DNA of 64,000 bases from Ramlibacter sp. PS4R-6. Lineage in GTDB: Bacteria; Pseudomonadota; Gammaproteobacteria; Burkholderiales; Burkholderiaceae_C. The DNA lies in assembly GCF_037572775.1 (NCBI RefSeq), contig NZ_JBBHKA010000001.1, positions 3,596,001-3,660,000 on the forward strand, written 5' to 3'. Below, in pieces: positions 31,168 to 40,286 of the stretch. Both the position numbers and the translations under genes were made by a program. Numbering within the stretch: position 1 is the first letter of the stretch; every line of letters begins with the position of its first letter. Below the pieces are notes generated by a model. The model saw only the letters and a list, made by a program, of their open reading frames with translations, ran no database searches and was not told the DNA's origin.

Positions 31168-32666
31168 GCCTGCACCTCCAGGTCGATGCCCGCTTCGTCG
31201 GCGATCGCCTTGACCGCGGCGCGAAAGGCGTTGGCGCGGTCCTCGTAGTTGCGGAACATGTCGAAGCTGGCGCAGGCCGGCGACATCAGCACGGCGTCGC
31301 CGGGCTGCGCGCGCTGCGCCGCCGCGCGCACGGCCTCTTCCATGCTGCCGGCGTCGGCCAGCGAGACGCCGCTTTCTTCCAGCACCGCGCGGATCTGCGG
31401 GCCGTCGCGGCCGATCAGCACCGCGCCGCGCGCGAAGCGCGAGACCGGGCCGGCCAGCGGCGCGAAGTCCTGGCCCTTGCCGTCGCCGCCAAGGATCACG
31501 ACCACCTTGCGCTCGGCGCCCAGGCCTTGCAGCGCGGCCACGGTCGCACCGACGTTCGTGCCTTTGCTGTCGTCGAAGTACTCGACGTCGTGCAGCACGC
31601 CCACGGGCTCCACACGGTGCGGCTCGCCGCGGTACTCGCGCAGGCCGAAGAGCATGGGGCCCAGCTGGCAGCCCGCCGCCGTTGCCAGCGCCAGTGCCGC
31701 CAGCGCGTTGATGGCGTTGTGGCGGCCGCGGATGCGCAGCGCATCGGCGGGCATGAGGCGCTGGAAGTGCAGTTCCTCTTCCTCGTCCTTGCGGTGCCGC
31801 CGCGTCTCGTCGGCCTCGAGCGCGCGCACCAGCCACGCCATGCCGTTCACGACTTCGATGCCGTAGTCGCCGGGCCGCCGCGGCATGTCGCCGCCGAAGG
31901 TCACGTGCGCGCGCTGCTCGTGCTTGCCACCCTTGAGCCGCACGGGCTCGGGCAGCATCTTCATGACGAGCGGGTCCTCGCGGTTGAGCACCATCACGCC
32001 GGCCTTGCCGAAGATGCGCGACTTGGCCGCGGCGTACGCGTCCATCGTGCCGTGCCAGTCCAGGTGGTCCTGCGTGACGTTCAGCACCGCGGCCACCGTC
32101 GGCTCGAAACCGCCCGCGGCCTCCAGCTGGAAACTCGACAGCTCGATCACCCACACCTGCGGCAACGATCCGGCTTCGATCTTGGCGGCCAGCGTGTCGA
32201 GCAGCGTCGGGCCGATGTTGCCGGCCACCGCCACCGTGCGGCCGCTGCGCTCGACCAGCTGCCCCGCGAGCGAGGTCACCGTCGTCTTGCCGTTGGTGCC
32301 GGTCACGCCGATGACGGCCGGCGCATAGCCTTGTTCTTCCTTCAGCCGGACCAGCGCTTCGGCAAAGAGACCCAGCTCGCCGCCGACTTCGATGCCGCGC
32401 GTGCGTGCACCGTCGACGATGGTTGCAACCTGTGCGGGCGTCAGGCCCGGGCTGCGGTACACGGCTTGCACGCCTTCGAGCAGCGCTTCACCGAATTCGC
32501 CCGCGATGAAGTGCGCCTGTGGCAGCTCCTCGCGCAGTGCGCCGAGCTGCGGCGGCTGGGCGCGCGTATCCGCCACGGTCACCGTCGCACCGCGGGCCGC
32601 GCACCAGCGCGCCATGGCCAGCCCGGAATCGCCGAGGCCGAGGATGAGGACGTGCCGGCCGTTCAT
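31164..32666 (-). CDS. murD: UDP-N-acetylmuramoyl-L-alanine--D-glutamate ligase
   Basis: 500 residues, somewhat longer than the usual 440-450. N-terminal domain [19 protein letters not shown] loop [16 protein letters not shown], and [15 protein letters not shown] typical of MurD. The extra length is mainly a charged insert at about 300-320 ([17 protein letters not shown]) before the C-terminal domain. It adds D-Glu to UDP-MurNAc-L-Ala. Overlaps mraY and ftsW by four bases each. Confidence 0.96.
   Translation of the reverse strand: MNGRHVLILGLGDSGLAMARWCAARGATVTVADTRAQPPQLGALREELPQAHFIAGEFGEALLEGVQAVYRSPGLTPAQVATIVDGARTRGIEVGGELGLFAEALVRLKEEQGYAPAVIGVTGTNGKTTVTSLAGQLVERSGRTVAVAGNIGPTLLDTLAAKIEAGSLPQVWVIELSSFQLEAAGGFEPTVAAVLNVTQDHLDWHGTMDAYAAAKSRIFGKAGVMVLNREDPLVMKMLPEPVRLKGGKHEQRAHVTFGGDMPRRPGDYGIEVVNGMAWLVRALEADETRRHRKDEEEELHFQRLMPADALRIRGRHNAINALAALALATAAGCQLGPMLFGLREYRGEPHRVEPVGVLHDVEYFDDSKGTNVGATVAALQGLGAERKVVVILGGDGKGQDFAPLAGPVSRFARGAVLIGRDGPQIRAVLEESGVSLADAGSMEEAVRAAAQRAQPGDAVLMSPACASFDMFRNYEDRANAFRAAVKAIADEAGIDLEVQA
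31174..31179 (-). promoter_or_regulatory. Ribosome-binding site deciding the ftsW GTG start
   Basis: GGAGGT inside the 3' end of murD, six bases before GTG 31167. It makes the GTG, not the ATG at 31158, the likely ftsW start and so extends the 4-base-overlap pattern seen through this cluster. Confidence 0.7.
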
Positions 32667-33841
32667 CTGAGTTTCAGCGTGGACAGGCCCACGAGGCACA
32701 GCAGCATGGTGATGATCCAGAAGCGCACCACGACCTGCGTCTCGGTCCAGCCGCTCTTCTCGAAGTGGTGGTGCAGCGGCGCCATCTTGAGGATGCGGCG
32801 CCCCTCGCCGTATTTCTTCTTCGTGTACTTGAAGTACGCGACCTGGGCCATGACGGAGATGGCCTCCACGACGAACACGCCGCCCATGATCGCCAGCACG
32901 ATTTCCTGGCGCACGATCACGGCGATGGTGCCGAGCGCGCCGCCCAGCGCCAGCGCGCCGACGTCGCCCATGAAGACCTGCGCCGGGTGCGTGTTGAACC
33001 AGAGGAACGCCAGGCCCGCTCCCGACACCGCCGCGCAGAAGATCAGCAGCTCGCCGGAACCCGGGATGTGCGGGAAGAACAGGTACTTGGAGTACACGGC
33101 GCTGCCCGTCACGTACGCGAACACGCCGAGGGCCGAGCCGACCATCACCACCGGCATGATCGCCAGGCCATCGAGGCCGTCGGTGAGGTTCACGGCATTG
33201 CTCGCGCCCACGATCACCAGGTAGGTCAGGATCACGAAGCCGAACACGCCCAGCGGGTAGCTGATCTCCTTGAAGAAGGGCACGAGCAGGCCGGCCTTGG
33301 GCGGCAGGTTCACGTCGAAGCCGGACCAGACCCACTGGTAGAACAGCTGCAGCACCCGCCAGTTGGAACTCTCGGAGATGCTGAACACCAGGTAGAACGC
33401 GGCGAGCAGCCCGATCAGCGACTGCCAGAAGTACTTCTCGCGCGAGCGCATGCCTTCGGGGTCCTTGCGCACCACCTTGCGCCAGTCGTCCACCCAGCCG
33501 ATCGCGCCGAAGCCGATGGTCACCACCAGAACGATCCACACGAAGCGGTTGGTCAGGTCGAACCACAGCAGCGTGGAAACGGCGATCGAGATCAGGATCA
33601 GCACGCCGCCCATGGTGGGCGTGCCGCTCTTGGCCAGGTGCGTCTGCAGGCCGTAGCCGCGCACCGGCTGGCCGATCTTCAGCGCCGCGAGGTGGCGGAT
33701 CACGGCGGGGCCGGCCATCAGGCCGATCAACAGCGCCGTCATCGCGGCCATCACGGCGCGGAAGGTGATGTACTGGAACACGCGCAGGAAGCCGAATTCC
33801 GGGCTGAGCGACTGCAACCAGCTCGACAGGCTAAGCAGCAT
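32663..33841 (-). CDS. mraY: Phospho-N-acetylmuramoyl-pentapeptide-transferase (lipid I synthase)
   Basis: 392 residues from ATG 33841 with AAGGAG six bases upstream. About ten membrane helices. Catalytic motifs include GTPTMGG, the aspartate pair in [22 protein letters not shown] and [12 protein letters not shown], plus the histidine motif [12 protein letters not shown]. It transfers phospho-MurNAc-pentapeptide to undecaprenyl phosphate in the inner membrane. It overlaps the murF 3' end by 11 bases. Confidence 0.97.
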   Translation of the reverse strand: MLLSLSSWLQSLSPEFGFLRVFQYITFRAVMAAMTALLIGLMAGPAVIRHLAALKIGQPVRGYGLQTHLAKSGTPTMGGVLILISIAVSTLLWFDLTNRFVWIVLVVTIGFGAIGWVDDWRKVVRKDPEGMRSREKYFWQSLIGLLAAFYLVFSISESSNWRVLQLFYQWVWSGFDVNLPPKAGLLVPFFKEISYPLGVFGFVILTYLVIVGASNAVNLTDGLDGLAIMPVVMVGSALGVFAYVTGSAVYSKYLFFPHIPGSGELLIFCAAVSGAGLAFLWFNTHPAQVFMGDVGALALGGALGTIAVIVRQEIVLAIMGGVFVVEAISVMAQVAYFKYTKKKYGEGRRILKMAPLHHHFEKSGWTETQVVVRFWIITMLLCLVGLSTLKLR

Positions 33842-35225
33842 GCGGGTCTCCTTGTTGTTCTTGTCCCGCACGCTGCAGGATGGCCTCGACCACGCGTTCC
33901 ATCTTCATGAAGCGCGAGCCCTTCACCAGCACGCTGGCCACGCGCGGCAGCTCGCCGAGCACCGCGGCGTTGAGCGCGTCGATGTCGGCGAAGTGGCGGC
34001 CCTGCATCGCGACCGACTGCGCGCCGAGCGTGAAGACCTGGTCGATGCCGCGCTCGCGCGCATGCCCGCCCACCTCGGCGTGGAACTGCGGCCCCTGGTT
34101 GCCGACCTCGCCCATGTCGCCCAGCACGGCCAGGCGCGGGCCCGGGAGTTCGGCGAGCACGTCGATCGCGGCGCGCACGGAATCGGGGTTGGCGTTGTAC
34201 GTGTCGTCGAGCAACGTGAGCTTGCGCCCGCCGATGGCCACCGAGACCGCGCGCGAGCGGCCCTTGACCGGCTCGAAGGCCTGCAGGCCCTGCGCGATGA
34301 CGGGCAGCGGCGCACCGGCCGCGAGCGCGCAGGCGATCGCGGCCTGCGAGTTGCGCACGTTATGGCGGCCGGCGATATGGAGTCGGTAGCCCACCGGGCT
34401 GGCGGGTGTTTCCACCCGCACGTCCCAGTGGCCGTCTTGCCATTCAGTCCCGGCCAGAACGATGTCGGCGCCGCTGGCAGCGTCGCCGAAAGTCATGCAG
34501 GGCCGCGGCCCCGCTAGCTGCTTCCACAGCGGCGTGAACTCCTCGCCGGCGGGGAAGACAGCGACGCCGGTCGCGCCGAGCGTCGAGAACACCGAACCGT
34601 TCTCGCGCGCGACGGCCTCGACGGTCGCCATGAATTCCTGGTGTTCGCGCTGCGCGTTGTTCACGAGCGCGACGGTGGGCTTCGCGAGCTGCGCGAGGTA
34701 GCCGATCTCGCCGGGGTGGTTCATGCCCAGCTCGATCACGCCGACCTTGTGGTGCGGCCGCAGGCGCAGCAGCGTCAGCGGCAGCCCGATGTCGTTGTTC
34801 AGGTTGCCCTGCGTGGCCAGCATGTGCTGCGGCTGCCACGCGTGCAGGATGGACGCGATCATCTGCGTCACCGTCGTCTTGCCGTTGCTGCCCGTCACCG
34901 CGACCAGCGGCAGCTCGAAGCGCGAGCGCCAGCCGGTCGCCAGCTGGCCCAGGGCGAGCTTCGTCTCGTCGACCTCGAGGCCCGGCATGCCGGCCGGCAG
35001 GCGGCCACGGTGCGCGAGCGCGGCCACCGCGCCCTTGGCCTGCGCGTCGGCGAGGAAGTCGTTGGCGTCGAAGCGCTCGCCCTTCAGCGCGACGAAGAGG
35101 TCGCCGGGCTGCAGCGTGCGCGTGTCGCTGTGCACGCGCGTGAACGTCGTGCCGCCGGCGCCCGACACGCGCGAGCCCGGCACCAGTTGCGCGGCGAGGG
35201 CGAGCGTGGTCATGACTTCGCTCAT
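33831..35225 (-). CDS. murF: UDP-MurNAc-tripeptide--D-alanyl-D-alanine ligase
   Basis: 464 residues. N-terminal substrate domain ([17 protein letters not shown]), ATP loop [16 protein letters not shown], and [15 protein letters not shown] typical of MurF. It adds the D-Ala-D-Ala made by Ddl to complete the UDP-MurNAc-pentapeptide. Separate from murE (4-base overlap), not fused as in some bacteria. Confidence 0.97.
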   Translation of the reverse strand: MSEVMTTLALAAQLVPGSRVSGAGGTTFTRVHSDTRTLQPGDLFVALKGERFDANDFLADAQAKGAVAALAHRGRLPAGMPGLEVDETKLALGQLATGWRSRFELPLVAVTGSNGKTTVTQMIASILHAWQPQHMLATQGNLNNDIGLPLTLLRLRPHHKVGVIELGMNHPGEIGYLAQLAKPTVALVNNAQREHQEFMATVEAVARENGSVFSTLGATGVAVFPAGEEFTPLWKQLAGPRPCMTFGDAASGADIVLAGTEWQDGHWDVRVETPASPVGYRLHIAGRHNVRNSQAAIACALAAGAPLPVIAQGLQAFEPVKGRSRAVSVAIGGRKLTLLDDTYNANPDSVRAAIDVLAELPGPRLAVLGDMGEVGNQGPQFHAEVGGHARERGIDQVFTLGAQSVAMQGRHFADIDALNAAVLGELPRVASVLVKGSRFMKMERVVEAILQRAGQEQQGDPHAA

Positions 35226-36694
35226 GCGGCCTTCCTCAGGGCCAGCGCGATGCGCGCATGCTCCTGGTCGGAGAACGGGTGCTTGCGGCCCGCCACCTCC
35301 TGGTAGTTCTCGTGGCCCTTGCCGGCGATGAGCACCACGTCGTTCGCGGCGGCGGCGGCGATCGTCTCGGCGATCGCCTTGGCGCGGTCGGCCTGCACCT
35401 GCACGCACTTGTCGTGCGACAGGCCCAGCAGCACCTGGCTGATGATGTTCTCGGGCTTCTCGCTGCGCGGGTTGTCGCTGGTGACGACCACGTGGTCGGC
35501 GTTCTTCTCGACCACGGCGGCCATCAGCGGGCGCTTGGTGGGATCGCGGTCGCCGCCGCAGCCGAACACGCACCACAGCTCGCCGCCGCGCTGCTGCGCC
35601 AGCGGGCGCAGCGCCCCCAGCGCCTTGTCCAGTGCGTCGGGGGTGTGCGCGTAGTCGACGGCCACCAGCGGCTTGCCGCGCTCGGCCAGGCGCTCCATGC
35701 GGCCGGGCACGGGCAGAAGCGAGCCGCAGGCCTTCACCGCATCGGCGAGTGCCACGCCCATCGCGCGCAAGGCGGCGACGACGCCCAGCAGGTTGGACAC
35801 GTTGTACTGGCCGATGGCGCTGGTCGCGAGCTTCACCGTCTCGTTGCCTTCGCACACGTCGAACACCAGGCCCTGCTCGCCGTAGCCGATGTTGCGCGCG
35901 GCGATGCGCGCCGGCTCGCGGCACGACAGCGTCCAGACGTCGAGCGCCGAGCCTTCCAGCGACGCCGCCAGCGCATGGCCCTTCTCGTCGTCGATGTTGA
36001 CCACCGCCGCCTTGAGGCCCGGCCAGCGGAACAGCTCGGCCTTCGCGTCCCAGTACGCGTCCATCGTCTGGTGGTAGTCCAGGTGGTCCTGCGTGAAGTT
36101 GGTGAACATGGCCACGCGGATGCGCGTGCCGTCCAGGCGCCGCTCGACGATGCCGACCGACGACGCCTCGATCGCGCACGCCTTCACGCCGGCGTCGGCG
36201 AATTGGCGGAACTCGCGCTGCAGCAGCACCGGGTCAGGCGTGGTCAGGCCGACGAAGTCCACCTGCGGCGGGCGCCCGATGCCCAGCGTGCCGACGACGC
36301 CGCACGGGATGCCGGCATTCGACAGTGCCTGCGCCAGCCACCATGCGGTGGACGTCTTGCCATTGGTGCCGGTCACGGCGACCACGTCGAGGCGGTCCGT
36401 CGGCTGGCCGAAGTACTCGGCGGCGATGGGGCCGGTCGCGAATTTCAGTCGCGCATACGAAGCGATGGCGTCCGAATCGAAGGCGAACGCGTCGGCGCCT
36501 TCGCTCTCGACCAGGCACGCGGCGGCGCCCTGGGCAATGGCGGCCGGCACGTACTTGCGGCCGTCGGTGGCCGCGCCCGGCCACGCGATGAAGCCGTCGC
36601 CGGCCTTCACGTTGCGGCTGTCGCAGTGGAGCGTGCCCGTCACGCGCGCGCGCAGCCATTGCGCGGCTTCGTGGGCGCTGCGCAGTTCCACCAT
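35222..36694 (-). CDS. murE: UDP-MurNAc-L-Ala-D-Glu--meso-diaminopimelate ligase
   Basis: 490 residues. ATP loop [17 protein letters not shown] and the conserved HTPDALDKAL. The motif DNPRSE in TSDNPRSEKPENI is the signature for meso-diaminopimelate specificity rather than lysine. It adds meso-DAP to the stem peptide, consistent with the dapF gene at 49141. Its ATG overlaps the ftsI TGA by one base (TGATG). Confidence 0.97.
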   Translation of the reverse strand: MVELRSAHEAAQWLRARVTGTLHCDSRNVKAGDGFIAWPGAATDGRKYVPAAIAQGAAACLVESEGADAFAFDSDAIASYARLKFATGPIAAEYFGQPTDRLDVVAVTGTNGKTSTAWWLAQALSNAGIPCGVVGTLGIGRPPQVDFVGLTTPDPVLLQREFRQFADAGVKACAIEASSVGIVERRLDGTRIRVAMFTNFTQDHLDYHQTMDAYWDAKAELFRWPGLKAAVVNIDDEKGHALAASLEGSALDVWTLSCREPARIAARNIGYGEQGLVFDVCEGNETVKLATSAIGQYNVSNLLGVVAALRAMGVALADAVKACGSLLPVPGRMERLAERGKPLVAVDYAHTPDALDKALGALRPLAQQRGGELWCVFGCGGDRDPTKRPLMAAVVEKNADHVVVTSDNPRSEKPENIISQVLLGLSHDKCVQVQADRAKAIAETIAAAAANDVVLIAGKGHENYQEVAGRKHPFSDQEHARIALALRKAA

Positions 36695-38430
36695 CAGAAC
36701 GACTCCTCGGCCGCGTTCACCACGATCTGCGGCTTGACGTTCATGTCGGGCTGCACGCCCATCATGCGCAGCGTCTGCTGCACGGTGGCGCTGAAGACGG
36801 GCGCGGCGACGTCGCCGCCGTAGTACTTGCCTGCCGTGGGCTCGTCGACCATCACAGCCACCACGATGCGCGGCTTCTCGATGGGCGCGATGCCCACGAA
36901 CCACGAGCGGTACTTGTTGGTGGCGTAGCCCTTGCCCACCTGCTTGTACGCGGTGCCGGACTTGCCGCCCACCGAATAGCCCAGCGTCTGCGCCTTCTGG
37001 CCCGTGCCGCCCGGGCCCGCGGCCATCTGCAGCATGGTGCGCACCTCGTTCACGGTGCCCGGCGAGAACACCTGCACGCCCGTGGCGGGGTCGGGGCTCT
37101 TGAGCAGCGTCGCGGGAACGATCTGCCCGTCGTGCGCCCACACCGTGTAGCTGCGCGCCATCTGGAACAGCGACGCCGACAGGCCGTAGCCGTAGGACAT
37201 CGTGGCCTGCTCCACCGGCTTCCAGGTCTTGTAGGGACGCAGCCGGCCGCTCACCGCGCCGGGAAAGGTGATCTGCGGCTTCTGGCCGAAGCCCACCTGC
37301 GTGAACAGCTCCCACATCTGGCGCGGCTGCATCTGCAGCGCGATCTTCAGCGTGCCGATGTTGCTGGACTTCTGGATCACCTCCTGCACCGTCAACACGC
37401 CGTTCGGGTGCGAGTCGGAGATCTTCATGCCGGCCATCATGATGAAGCCGGGTGCGGTCTGGATCGGCGTCTGCGGCGTGACCAGCTTGTTCTCCAGCGC
37501 CAGCGCGACGGTGAAGGGCTTGATCGTCGAGCCGGGCTCGAACACGTCGGTGATGGCGCGGTTGCGCAGCTGCTCGCCCGAGAGGTTCTGCCGCTTGCCC
37601 GGCGCGTAGCTCGGGTAGTTGGCCAGCGCCAGCACTTCACCCGTCAATGCGTCCATCACCACCACGCTGCCGCCGCGCGCCTTGTGCTCGACGACCGCGT
37701 CGCGCAGCTTCTGGTACGCGAAGAACTGGATCTTGCTGTCGATCGCCAGCTGCAAGTCGCGGCCGTCCACCGGCGGCGACTGCTCGCCCACGTCCTCGAC
37801 GATGCGGCCCAGGCGGTCCTTGATCACGCGGCGCGAGCCCGGCCGGCCGGCCAGTTCCTTGTCGAACGCCAGCTCCATGCCTTCCTGGCCATGGTCCTCG
37901 ATGTTGGTGAAGCCGACCACGTGCGCGGCCGCCTCGCCTTCCGGGTACTCGCGCTTGTATTCCTTGCGCTGGAACACGCCCTTGATGTTCAGCCTGGCAA
38001 CCTGCTGCGCGACCGATTCGTCGACCTGGCGCTTCAGCCACACGAAGGTCTTGTCCTCGTCGGCGAGCTTCTTGTCGAGGTCGGCCAGGGGCATGTCGAG
38101 CAGCCTGGCCAGCTGCGCGAGCTTGGCGCGGTCGCGCTCCATGTCCTCCGGCGACGCCCAGATGCTCGGCGCGGGCACGCTGGTCGCGAGCAGCAGGCCG
38201 TTGCGGTCCAGGATGCGGCCGCGGTTGGCCTGCAGCTCGATGGTGCGGGCGTAGCGCACCTCACCCTGCTTCTGGAAGAACTCGTTGCCGAACACCTGCA
38301 CCCACGCGGCGCGGCCCGCCAGCACGACGAAGCCGATCGCCAAGCCCGCGACGATGAACTTGCTGCGCCACACGGGCGTCTTGCTCGCGAGCAGCGGGCT
38401 GGAGGTGTAGATGACGCTGCGGCTGGTCAT
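36694..38430 (-). CDS. ftsI: Septal transpeptidase FtsI (PBP3)
   Basis: 578 residues. One N-terminal membrane helix (about 24-44), pedestal domain, and a class B transpeptidase domain. Active-site motifs: S301-T-I-K304, SSN at 355-357 and KSGT at 490-493. It cross-links septal peptidoglycan made by FtsW. Overlaps ftsL by four bases and murE by one. Confidence 0.97.
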   Translation of the reverse strand: MTSRSVIYTSSPLLASKTPVWRSKFIVAGLAIGFVVLAGRAAWVQVFGNEFFQKQGEVRYARTIELQANRGRILDRNGLLLATSVPAPSIWASPEDMERDRAKLAQLARLLDMPLADLDKKLADEDKTFVWLKRQVDESVAQQVARLNIKGVFQRKEYKREYPEGEAAAHVVGFTNIEDHGQEGMELAFDKELAGRPGSRRVIKDRLGRIVEDVGEQSPPVDGRDLQLAIDSKIQFFAYQKLRDAVVEHKARGGSVVVMDALTGEVLALANYPSYAPGKRQNLSGEQLRNRAITDVFEPGSTIKPFTVALALENKLVTPQTPIQTAPGFIMMAGMKISDSHPNGVLTVQEVIQKSSNIGTLKIALQMQPRQMWELFTQVGFGQKPQITFPGAVSGRLRPYKTWKPVEQATMSYGYGLSASLFQMARSYTVWAHDGQIVPATLLKSPDPATGVQVFSPGTVNEVRTMLQMAAGPGGTGQKAQTLGYSVGGKSGTAYKQVGKGYATNKYRSWFVGIAPIEKPRIVVAVMVDEPTAGKYYGGDVAAPVFSATVQQTLRMMGVQPDMNVKPQIVVNAAEESF

Positions 38431-38708
38431 TGCGCGGCCCTCGCGTCCTTGAGCTTCACGTACTGCGTGATGGCCGGGCCGGCCGTGCGCATCTGCAGCT
38501 GCTCCTTCGCGAGCTTCTCGACGCGCAGCGGCGTGGCCTGCGCGCGCTTCTCGAACTCCAGGCGTTCCTTCTCGACCAGCAGCTTGCGGGCGTCGCCTTC
38601 GGCCTTGTCCAGTTCGGCATAGAGGCGCCGCGACTGGTACTGCGTGCGCACCAGGAACAGCGCGCTCGCGATCACCGCCACCAACAGGACGAGGTTCAGG
38701 CGGGTCAT
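38427..38708 (-). CDS. ftsL: Cell division protein FtsL
   Basis: 93 residues. Short cytoplasmic tail, one membrane helix (about 4-20, [16 protein letters not shown]) and a periplasmic coiled coil (about 27-70). Position between rsmH and ftsI and this topology identify it, since FtsL sequence is poorly conserved. It forms the FtsQLB complex that activates FtsWI. 4-base overlaps on both sides. Confidence 0.92.
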   Translation of the reverse strand: MTRLNLVLLVAVIASALFLVRTQYQSRRLYAELDKAEGDARKLLVEKERLEFEKRAQATPLRVEKLAKEQLQMRTAGPAITQYVKLKDARAAQ

Positions 38709-39625
38709 GCGTCCGTCCTCTCGGCCACGCGCATGATCGCGCTGCGCGCGCGCGGGTTGCGCTGCAGCTCCTCTTCCGAAGGCTTCACGCGCGCGATCGC
38801 CTTCAGCTTCATCGCCTTGGGTGCGGCGAAGGGCGCGCGGCGGTCGAACACCTCGCGCGAATGCTTCGCGACGAACTGCTTGACGATGCGGTCCTCCAGC
38901 GAATGGAAGCTGATCACGACCAGCCGACCCCCGGGTTGAAGTACATGAAGGCTTGCCTCTAGCGCCTGGCCGAGCTCTTCAAGCTCGGCGTTGACGAAAA
39001 TCCGAAGAGCCTGAAATGTGCGCGTCGCAGGGTCCTGGCCTGGCTCGCGGGTCTTGACCGCGCGAGCCACGAGTTCGGCCAGCTCCCGTGTGCCGCGGAG
39101 GGGGCCACCCTGCTCGCGGCGAGCAGCAATCGCCTTTGCAACCGGAAGAGCAAACCGTTCTTCGCCGAATTCACGAATCACCTCCGCGATCTGCTCCACC
39201 GGAGCGCTGGCCAGGAAGTCCGCCGCGCTCTGCCCGCGCGTGGTGTCCATCCGCATGTCGAGCGGTCCGTCCGCGCGAAAAGAAAAACCCCGCGCGGGGT
39301 TGTCGATCTGCGGGGAGCTCACGCCCAGGTCCATCAGGATGCCGGCGGCGCTGGAGCCTTCCAGCTGCGACATCGCGGCGAAGCCCTCGTGGCGGATCGA
39401 GAAGCGCCCGTCCGCGATCGCGTTCGCCGCCGCGATGGCTTCCGGGTCCTTGTCGAAGGCGATGAGCCGCGAGGTTTCGTCCAGCCGCGCGAGGATCGCG
39501 CGCGAATGCCCGCCCCTGCCGAACGTCGCGTCGACATAGGTCTGTCCCGGCTTGGTGAATGAGTCGCCCGAAAGGGCCTCGACTGCTTCGTTCAACAAGA
39601 CGGTGGTGTGATTCCATGCGTCCAC
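38705..39625 (-). CDS. rsmH: 16S rRNA (cytosine1402-N4)-methyltransferase
   Basis: 306 residues from a GTG at 39625. N-terminal [16 protein letters not shown] motif [15 protein letters not shown], and the C-terminal signature [16 protein letters not shown]. It methylates C1402 of 16S rRNA near the P site. It lies nine bases after mraZ and overlaps ftsL by four bases. Older name mraW. Confidence 0.97.
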   Translation of the reverse strand: MDAWNHTTVLLNEAVEALSGDSFTKPGQTYVDATFGRGGHSRAILARLDETSRLIAFDKDPEAIAAANAIADGRFSIRHEGFAAMSQLEGSSAAGILMDLGVSSPQIDNPARGFSFRADGPLDMRMDTTRGQSAADFLASAPVEQIAEVIREFGEERFALPVAKAIAARREQGGPLRGTRELAELVARAVKTREPGQDPATRTFQALRIFVNAELEELGQALEASLHVLQPGGRLVVISFHSLEDRIVKQFVAKHSREVFDRRAPFAAPKAMKLKAIARVKPSEEELQRNPRARSAIMRVAERTDA

Positions 39626-39634
39626 CGCCTGCGC

Positions 39635-40063
39635 TCAGAATGTGAAACCCTTGAAGACGTCGGGCATCGCACCCCGCATCGCCTCTGCTTCCTTGGCCTC
39701 GTACGTCGCCTTGTCCCAGAGCTCGAAATGGGCGCCCATGCCCAGGAGCATGGTTTCCTTCTCGATGCCCGCCGCGGCACGCAACTCGGGAGAGACCAGC
39801 ACGCGACCGGTGCCGTCGAGCTCCGCGTCCATCGCGTTGCCAAGGAAGATTCTCTTCCACCACTGCGCGTCCATCGGTAACGCCGCGATACGGTCCCGGA
39901 ATTTTTCCCATTCGGGGCGGGGGAAGATCATCAGGCAGCCATGCGGGTGCTTGGTGAGGGTGAGCTGGTTGTTGGCGATGGCGCCCAGCACCTCGCGATG
40001 CCGCGTAGGGACGGACAGCCGGCCCTTGGCATCGAGAGCGAGAGAGGAAGCGCCTTGGAACAC
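39635..40063 (-). CDS. mraZ: Transcriptional regulator MraZ
   Basis: 142 residues from a GTG start (codons GTG TTC CAA GGC). Two SpoVT/AbrB-like halves, each with the pattern D-x-[19 protein letters not shown] (about 10-24) and [17 protein letters not shown] (about 83-99). MraZ binds short repeats in its own promoter and represses the dcw operon in the species studied. It is the first gene of the cluster; the matching repeats lie directly upstream and partly overlap the start. Confidence 0.95.
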   Translation of the reverse strand: MFQGASSLALDAKGRLSVPTRHREVLGAIANNQLTLTKHPHGCLMIFPRPEWEKFRDRIAALPMDAQWWKRIFLGNAMDAELDGTGRVLVSPELRAAAGIEKETMLLGMGAHFELWDKATYEAKEAEAMRGAMPDVFKGFTF

Positions 40064-40096
40064 CAGTTAATCCCACCTAATTGCACTTTTTTGCAC
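40062..40096 (-). promoter_or_regulatory. MraZ-type operator: four pentamers at exact 10-bp spacing
   Basis: On the minus strand the pentamers GTGCA (40096-40092), GTGCA (40086-40082), GTGGG (40076-40072) and CTGGT (40066-40062) repeat with five-base spacers. MraZ of other bacteria is known to bind TGGG-type boxes separated by five bases, so this phased array is the likely autoregulatory site. Only one box is an exact match to GTGGG. Confidence 0.6.
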
Positions 40097-40122
40097 TGTA
40101 GCAGGAAAAGACAGCAACGCAA
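40095..40122 (-). promoter_or_regulatory. Putative promoter of the dcw cluster
   Basis: On the minus strand TTGCGT (40122-40117) and TACAGT (40100-40095) are separated by 16 bases, each matching the sigma-70 consensus at four positions. Transcription would begin inside the MraZ repeat array, which fits autorepression. The surrounding 200 bases are AT-rich for this genome. Confidence 0.45.
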
Positions 40123-40286
40123 CCCCGCGAGTGCGGAATTTTTCCTTTGAAATCAAGGACTTGGAGCAGCTTTTGCGTGCCGAATGCGCGCAAAAACGCG
40201 TTCAGAATGAACGACTTAGAGAGGGCACTGCATGTGAAACATCAGCAGTGCAGCGCTGTTGGTTAAAGAATGTACCGAGCGAAGGG

